A stretch of 8,879 nucleotides of DNA from the NCBI GenBank assembly GCA_017940955.1, contig JAGAXP010000100.1, positions 1 through 8,879 of the forward strand. Direction: 5' to 3'. The position numbers and the translations under genes were made by a program. Each line of letters opens with the position of its first letter. Positions within the stretch are counted from its first letter, which is position 1. The DNA comes from Oribacterium sp. (GTDB lineage Bacteria > Bacillota_A > Clostridia > Lachnospirales > Lachnospiraceae). The notes under the pieces are model-generated. The model saw only the letters and a program-made list of their open reading frames with translations. It was not told the DNA's origin and searched no databases. Shown one piece after another: positions 4,997 through 8,879 of this stretch.

Positions 4997-7159
4997 TTAC
5001 TTTTCCTCCAGCTTCAGGCTCCCTATCGCCTGGATCTGGACATTGTTTGCAACTTCGTTGAAGGAAAGAACTCTTACCTGAGGATAGAACTGTTCTATAA
5101 GGTGATAGAAATGAGCCCTCATAACCTCTGAAGTCAGTATGATCGGAGTCTGTGAGAGTTCTTTGAATTTCTTGACCTCTTCGGATACCTGTCTTACAAG
5201 ACTCTGTAAAACATCAGGGCTTAATGCAAGATAATATCCGTTTTCACCTTTAGACAGTGAACCCACCATGGATCTTTCCAGATCCGCATCAAGAGTCACT
5301 ACCTTCATGCTTCCGTCTTCACAATACATTCTTGTGATAGTACGTTTTAATGAGATTCTAACCTGTTCCACCAGTGCGTCGATATCCTTTACCGGTAGTC
5401 CTGTCTCTGTGATCACGTCCACCATAGTCTCTACTATGGTCTCAAGATCCTTTATGGATACTCCTTCCTTAAGAAGCATCGTAAGAACCTTTTGTAAGAG
5501 ATTGTAGGATACCAGTGTCGGGAATGCTTCATTAACAAGCTCCGGCGCTGATTTCCTCAGATTTTCCACAAGACGGAAAACCTCCTGCCTTGTGATAAGT
5601 TCATAACTGTGCTGCCTGATAACCTCACTCATGTGGGAAACAAGAACCGATAACGGGTCAATAACGGTATATCCGTACATTTCCGCTCTTTCTCTCTGTT
5701 CAGGCTTTATCCATTTACTCGGGATACCGTAGGCCGGTTCGATGGTATCGATACCATCGATCTCCCTTTCAAGATGATCAGGCTCCAGTGCCAGGTAGAA
5801 ATCCGTAAGAACTTCTCCCACTGCAACTGACTCACCTTTTATCTTGACCGTATACTCATTTGTTCCAAGTTTGGCACTGTCTCTGAGTCTTACTGACGGA
5901 ATGACAAATCCCATCTCCTGGGCGTATTGTCTTCTGAATACTACAATACGGCTTATAAGTCTTCCTCCCACAGACTCATCCGCAAGAGGTATGAGGCTGT
6001 AACCAAAATTCAGTTCGATAGGCTCGACCTGAAGCAAGTGATATACGTTGTTAACATCTTTAAAAAATTCTTCCTGTGTTTGCTGAGGTGGTTTCTGTGT
6101 CTGCTCTTCCTCCGCAGCTTCAGGCTCCTCGATTCCGACATTTCCGATTCTCTGTCTCGCTCCCTGACTAGCTGACCTGTAGGCCTCTGCCCTGACTGCT
6201 TCAGGTGCCTCAAGTATCCTCTGCTGCATTACATATCCCGCTGCGATGAATCCGATACCTACCATAAGGATCTGAATCAGAGGCATACCCGGAATAATGC
6301 AGAGAACACAAATAACACCGCCAGCGATCATAAATGATCTTGGCTGTGCCAAAAACTCCTTTGATATGTCCTCGTTAAGTGATCCCTCTGCCACGGCACG
6401 GGTTACGATCATGCCGGTTGCGGTAGAAATAAGAAGTGATGGGATTTGTCCCACAAGACCATCACCAACGGTTGCAATTGTGTATGTGTTTAATACGGTA
6501 CCTATGTCCTGTCCGGACTGAACGATACCAATGATACTGCCTCCCACTAAGTTTATCGCAGTGGTTATCAGCGACATGACTCCGTCACCTTTAACAATTT
6601 TCGTAGCACCGTCCATGGAGCCGTAAAAATCGGATTCTCTTTGAACATTCATTCTACGACGTGCAGCTTCCTGCTCATCGATGAGACCTGCGTTAAGGTC
6701 TGAGTCAATGGCCATCTGTTTACCGGGCATAGCATCGAGGTTGAATCTTGCAGAAACCTCTGCTACACGCTCAGCACCCTTTGTGATAACCGTGAAGTTC
6801 ATGAGAACAATGACGATATAGATTACAAGACCGACAACAACATTTCCCTGCAGAACGAAGTCACCAAAAGCTGCGATGACCTGTCCGGAGGAACCGCCGT
6901 TAGACAGGATGTTTCTGGTTGTTGAAACATTGATGCCAAGACGGAACAGTGTAGTCAACAGAAGCAATGAAGGATAAATCGAAAATTCCAACGGACTGTG
7001 GATCGTCATCGTTATTACGAGGATCATCATGGATATAGCCATGTTGAGAACTATAGCCAGATCCGCCAAAAATGGGGGAAGAGGGATGATCAGCAACAGG
7101 ATGATCACCAGAGCCATAACAACTATGGAATTATCCGCTATAAATTTAGTCCATTTCAT
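4997..7159 (-). CDS. flhA: FlhA, flagellar type III export gate protein
   Basis: FlhA is the large inner-membrane subunit of the export gate. It couples proton flow to secretion, and its cytoplasmic domain docks chaperone-substrate complexes. The 720-residue product has a hydrophobic N-terminal half (about 11-310, several membrane helices). It contains the FHIPEP-family segment RLGINVSTTRNIL (73-85) and the cytoplasmic block LDAMPGKQMAIDSDLNAG (141-158). An acidic, Gln/Pro-rich linker (about 342-366) leads to the conserved cytoplasmic domain (about 367-715). The length is slightly above the usual value of about 690. ATG 7159 has no clear Shine-Dalgarno within 5-12 nt, only purine-rich sequence, and an in-frame stop closes the frame upstream, so no better start exists. 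It has its own promoter candidate and leads into fliA. Confidence 0.97.
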   Translation of the reverse strand: MKWTKFIADNSIVVMALVIILLLIIPLPPFLADLAIVLNMAISMMILVITMTIHSPLEFSIYPSLLLLTTLFRLGINVSTTRNILSNGGSSGQVIAAFGDFVLQGNVVVGLVIYIVIVLMNFTVITKGAERVAEVSARFNLDAMPGKQMAIDSDLNAGLIDEQEAARRRMNVQRESDFYGSMDGATKIVKGDGVMSLITTAINLVGGSIIGIVQSGQDIGTVLNTYTIATVGDGLVGQIPSLLISTATGMIVTRAVAEGSLNEDISKEFLAQPRSFMIAGGVICVLCIIPGMPLIQILMVGIGFIAAGYVMQQRILEAPEAVRAEAYRSASQGARQRIGNVGIEEPEAAEEEQTQKPPQQTQEEFFKDVNNVYHLLQVEPIELNFGYSLIPLADESVGGRLISRIVVFRRQYAQEMGFVIPSVRLRDSAKLGTNEYTVKIKGESVAVGEVLTDFYLALEPDHLEREIDGIDTIEPAYGIPSKWIKPEQRERAEMYGYTVIDPLSVLVSHMSEVIRQHSYELITRQEVFRLVENLRKSAPELVNEAFPTLVSYNLLQKVLTMLLKEGVSIKDLETIVETMVDVITETGLPVKDIDALVEQVRISLKRTITRMYCEDGSMKVVTLDADLERSMVGSLSKGENGYYLALSPDVLQSLVRQVSEEVKKFKELSQTPIILTSEVMRAHFYHLIEQFYPQVRVLSFNEVANNVQIQAIGSLKLEEK

Positions 7160-7233
7160 AGTCTGTGATCTGTTTCTTTTCTTCTCGTTATTCTATTCTC
7201 TATACCTTACGAACAAAACTAAGATATAGTTTC

Positions 7234-7262
7234 ATTATAATAGTTTTTTAATAACTTGTCTC
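7234..7262 (-). promoter_or_regulatory. Sigma-A-type promoter for flhA
   Basis: On the minus strand a perfect TATAAT (-10, at 7239-7234) follows GAGACA (-35, at 7262-7257; four of six consensus bases) with an exact 17-nt spacer. Transcription would start near 7226 and give a leader of about 66 nt before flhA. A second, weaker match, TTATCA-17 nt-TATAAC, lies just upstream at 7297-7269. The 7160-7423 gap is AT-rich, so chance matches must be allowed for, but the first is good. I see no recognisable riboswitch in the leader. Confidence 0.6.
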
Positions 7263-7423
7263 GAAAAAGTTATAAAATCTCTTAATTTTTTTGATAAAAT
7301 GTTTAATTTGAGTCAGAAAATGCTCGAAATTAATATTTTTACCCAAGAATTACTTTTGCATCTTGCACAAAACAAAATGTGTACCCCTCTAAAAACGGTA
7401 AAAACCCCGGTATCTCAGCATGA

Positions 7424-8494
7424 TCAGGCAGATACTTCACCGTTGTTCTTCTGTTTATAGATGTAAACCAGAAGCTCTGCCACAGCACTATAGTAGTCAA
7501 TGGGAATCTCCTGCCCTATCTCGCAGGTTGCATAAAGTGCTCTTGCCAAAGGTTTGTTCTCTATCCAGGGAACATCATTATGCTCCCCCACATCCACGAT
7601 GCGAAGGGCAATAAGGTCAAGTCCCTTTGCAACTACATAGGGTGCGCCACGCTTTTCGGGATCGTACTTGAGGGCCACTGCCACGTGCGTCGGGTTACGG
7701 ACGATAACATCCGCTGTGGGAACCTCCTGCATCATACGGCGATTAGACATTTCCCTGTGCTTCTGTTTCATCTTATTTTTCATCTCGGGATTACCCTCGA
7801 TCATCTTCATCTCATCCTTGACCTCCTGTTTAGTCATCATGAGATCTTTATGATACTTATATCTTTGGTACAGATAATCCAGAAATGCTATGACAGAAAA
7901 AGCAATCACCACTCGGAGTATGAGGTCCCAGATAAAACTTAAAAGTATAAGCGTTGAATTAAAAGGATTCATATCCAGCATCCTTGCTATGGGAAGGAGC
8001 TTATCTTTTATGATCACATACAACAGGATTAACAGGATCGTAATCTTCAGAATGCTCTTTATAGTCTCTACAACCTTACTAAGGGAAAACAGCTTTTTCA
8101 TCCCGGATATGGGGTTTAATTTACTGAATTTAACTTTGGTCGCTTTTTTTGAATAATTAAATCTTGTCTGTACTCCGTGAGCCAGTATAGCCAGTATCAC
8201 GGAAACCAGAAGAATGGGCATACTGCATACCAAAGCATACAATATAAATCTGTAAAAGAGCGGAGGTCCTAAAGGATCATAATTAGTGTACCCTATACAC
8301 TCTATGACAAACCTGAACATACTGCTTATGAACCTGTAGATAGTCGGCATCATGATGCGGATCATCACAAAAACTCCAAGCAGCATGACCACCGTCGCAA
8401 CGTCTTTGCTCTGACAGACGTTGCCTTCTTTTCTTGCCTCGCTTATCTTATGCGCGGTAGGCTCCTCGGTTTTATCAGCGCCGTCGTCACCCAT
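7424..8494 (-). CDS. flhB: FlhB, export gate and substrate-specificity switch
   Basis: FlhB is an inner-membrane export protein that switches secretion from rod/hook subunits to filament subunits after self-cleavage. The 356-residue product begins with the conserved DKTEEPTAHKISEARKEG stretch (7-24). It has four membrane segments near 32-50, 88-108, 146-165 and 185-207, then a charged cytoplasmic domain. The autocleavage motif NPTH is intact at residues 267-270 (7696-7685), and cleavage between N267 and P268 would release an 89-residue C-terminal part. ATG 8494 has GGGAGGA about 6 nt upstream. It lies 88 nt after fliR, the usual fliR-flhB order. It is followed by an unusually long gap before flhA, with no strong terminator found in that gap. 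Confidence 0.97.
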   Translation of the reverse strand: MGDDGADKTEEPTAHKISEARKEGNVCQSKDVATVVMLLGVFVMIRIMMPTIYRFISSMFRFVIECIGYTNYDPLGPPLFYRFILYALVCSMPILLVSVILAILAHGVQTRFNYSKKATKVKFSKLNPISGMKKLFSLSKVVETIKSILKITILLILLYVIIKDKLLPIARMLDMNPFNSTLILLSFIWDLILRVVIAFSVIAFLDYLYQRYKYHKDLMMTKQEVKDEMKMIEGNPEMKNKMKQKHREMSNRRMMQEVPTADVIVRNPTHVAVALKYDPEKRGAPYVVAKGLDLIALRIVDVGEHNDVPWIENKPLARALYATCEIGQEIPIDYYSAVAELLVYIYKQKNNGEVSA

Positions 8495-8582
8495 GTGTTA
8501 TCCTCCCATTGAAGCTTTTCCTGCTCACAGGTTCGATCCATAATAAAGAAACCTGAAGTTACAAATATATGCTCCTAACCGG

Positions 8583-8879
8583 TTACCCGGCAAGAATCCT
8601 AACTATCTCATCAAGATGTGTAAACATACCTTCCAGTATCCGGATGATCATTTCCGACATCGGAGTAAATAGTACCAAAAGCATCACCATACCGGCGATG
8701 ATCTTTAACTGAAAGTTTACTGAGAAAATATTGAGCTGAGGATTGATCCTCATGAGAATTCCCAGGGATATCTCCGACAAAAGCTCAATTGCAAGTATCG
8801 GAAATGCTATCTGCAGTCCCAATACCATGCAGTCAAAAAAAAGTTCAAACATGTATCTTGCTATTCCGAAATTCAGCTG
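8583..8879 (-). CDS. fliR: FliR, flagellar export gate protein (3' part only)
   Basis: FliR is an integral membrane subunit of the FliP-FliQ-FliR export channel. Only the last 98 residues are in the window, and the frame is open through the right edge, so the 5' portion is missing; FliR is normally about 260 residues. The visible part matches the family C-terminus: GLQIAFPILAIELLSEISLG, then the conserved NPQLNIFSVNFQLKI segment, a hydrophobic helix (IIAGMVMLLVLFTPM) and a short cytoplasmic tail. The methionine at 8852 is internal, not a start. Its position directly before flhB supports the call. Confidence 0.93.
   Translation of the reverse strand, partial: QLNFGIARYMFELFFDCMVLGLQIAFPILAIELLSEISLGILMRINPQLNIFSVNFQLKIIAGMVMLLVLFTPMSEMIIRILEGMFTHLDEIVRILAG

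Noticed and set aside
4554..5081. Plus-strand open frame (175 codons) across the fliA/flhA junction
   Set aside because: It overlaps two well-supported genes on the other strand, and its product has no family features.
7160..7330. Cyclic di-GMP riboswitch upstream of flhA
   Set aside because: Flagellar operons of Clostridia sometimes carry GEMM riboswitches, but I see none of the conserved core segments in this AT-rich leader.
7381..7423. Terminator just after flhB (GGT-TTTT-ACC then TTTTT)
   Set aside because: The stem is only three base pairs, too weak to call despite the T-tract.
8528..8555. CAGGTT/AACCTG inverted repeat between fliR and flhB
   Set aside because: Only six pairs around a 16-nt loop and no T-tract; likely chance in an 88-nt spacer.

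Overview
The window is a single-strand block of flagellar and chemotaxis genes. Every gene reads on the minus strand, so transcription runs from the right edge to the left. Small gaps, AGGAGG-type ribosome binding sites, moderate GC and the mix of B. subtilis-type chemotaxis proteins (CheC, CheD, CheV) with a FliA/SigD sigma factor point to a motile Gram-positive, most likely a member of Clostridia such as the Lachnospiraceae. That placement is inference from gene content and style, not from a marker gene.

In transcription order: the 3' end of fliR (8879-8583), flhB (8494-7424), a 264-nt gap holding a good sigma-A-type promoter, flhA (7159-4997), a sigma-28 gene fliA (4955-4170), two tandem rod/hook-basal-body genes resembling the FlhO/FlhP (FlgF/FlgG) pair (4085-3249 and 3094-2285), cheC (2262-1639), cheD (1635-1153) and cheV (1126-176). 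A strong intrinsic terminator (159-128) closes the operon. Beyond it, positions 1-120 are GC-rich (75 of 120 bases), carry short repeats and a perfect 16-bp palindrome, and have no gene I can name.

Functionally, FliR, FlhB and FlhA are membrane components of the flagellar type III export gate. The two rod proteins are export substrates that form the axial rod. FliA is the sigma factor for late flagellar and chemotaxis genes. CheC (CheY-P phosphatase), CheD (receptor deamidase and CheC partner) and CheV (CheW-receiver adaptor) act in chemotactic adaptation.

I see no previously undescribed system here. The points most worth checking are a CheC whose first catalytic site has lost its asparagine, the absence of flhF/flhG and cheA/cheB/cheW between flhA and fliA, acidic inserts at a similar position in both rod paralogues, a separate promoter and Shine-Dalgarno-poor start for flhA, and the repeat-bearing GC-rich edge. 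One start is revised (rod gene 1 to ATG at 4085), one is probably ATG rather than GTG (cheC), and cheV uses TTG.
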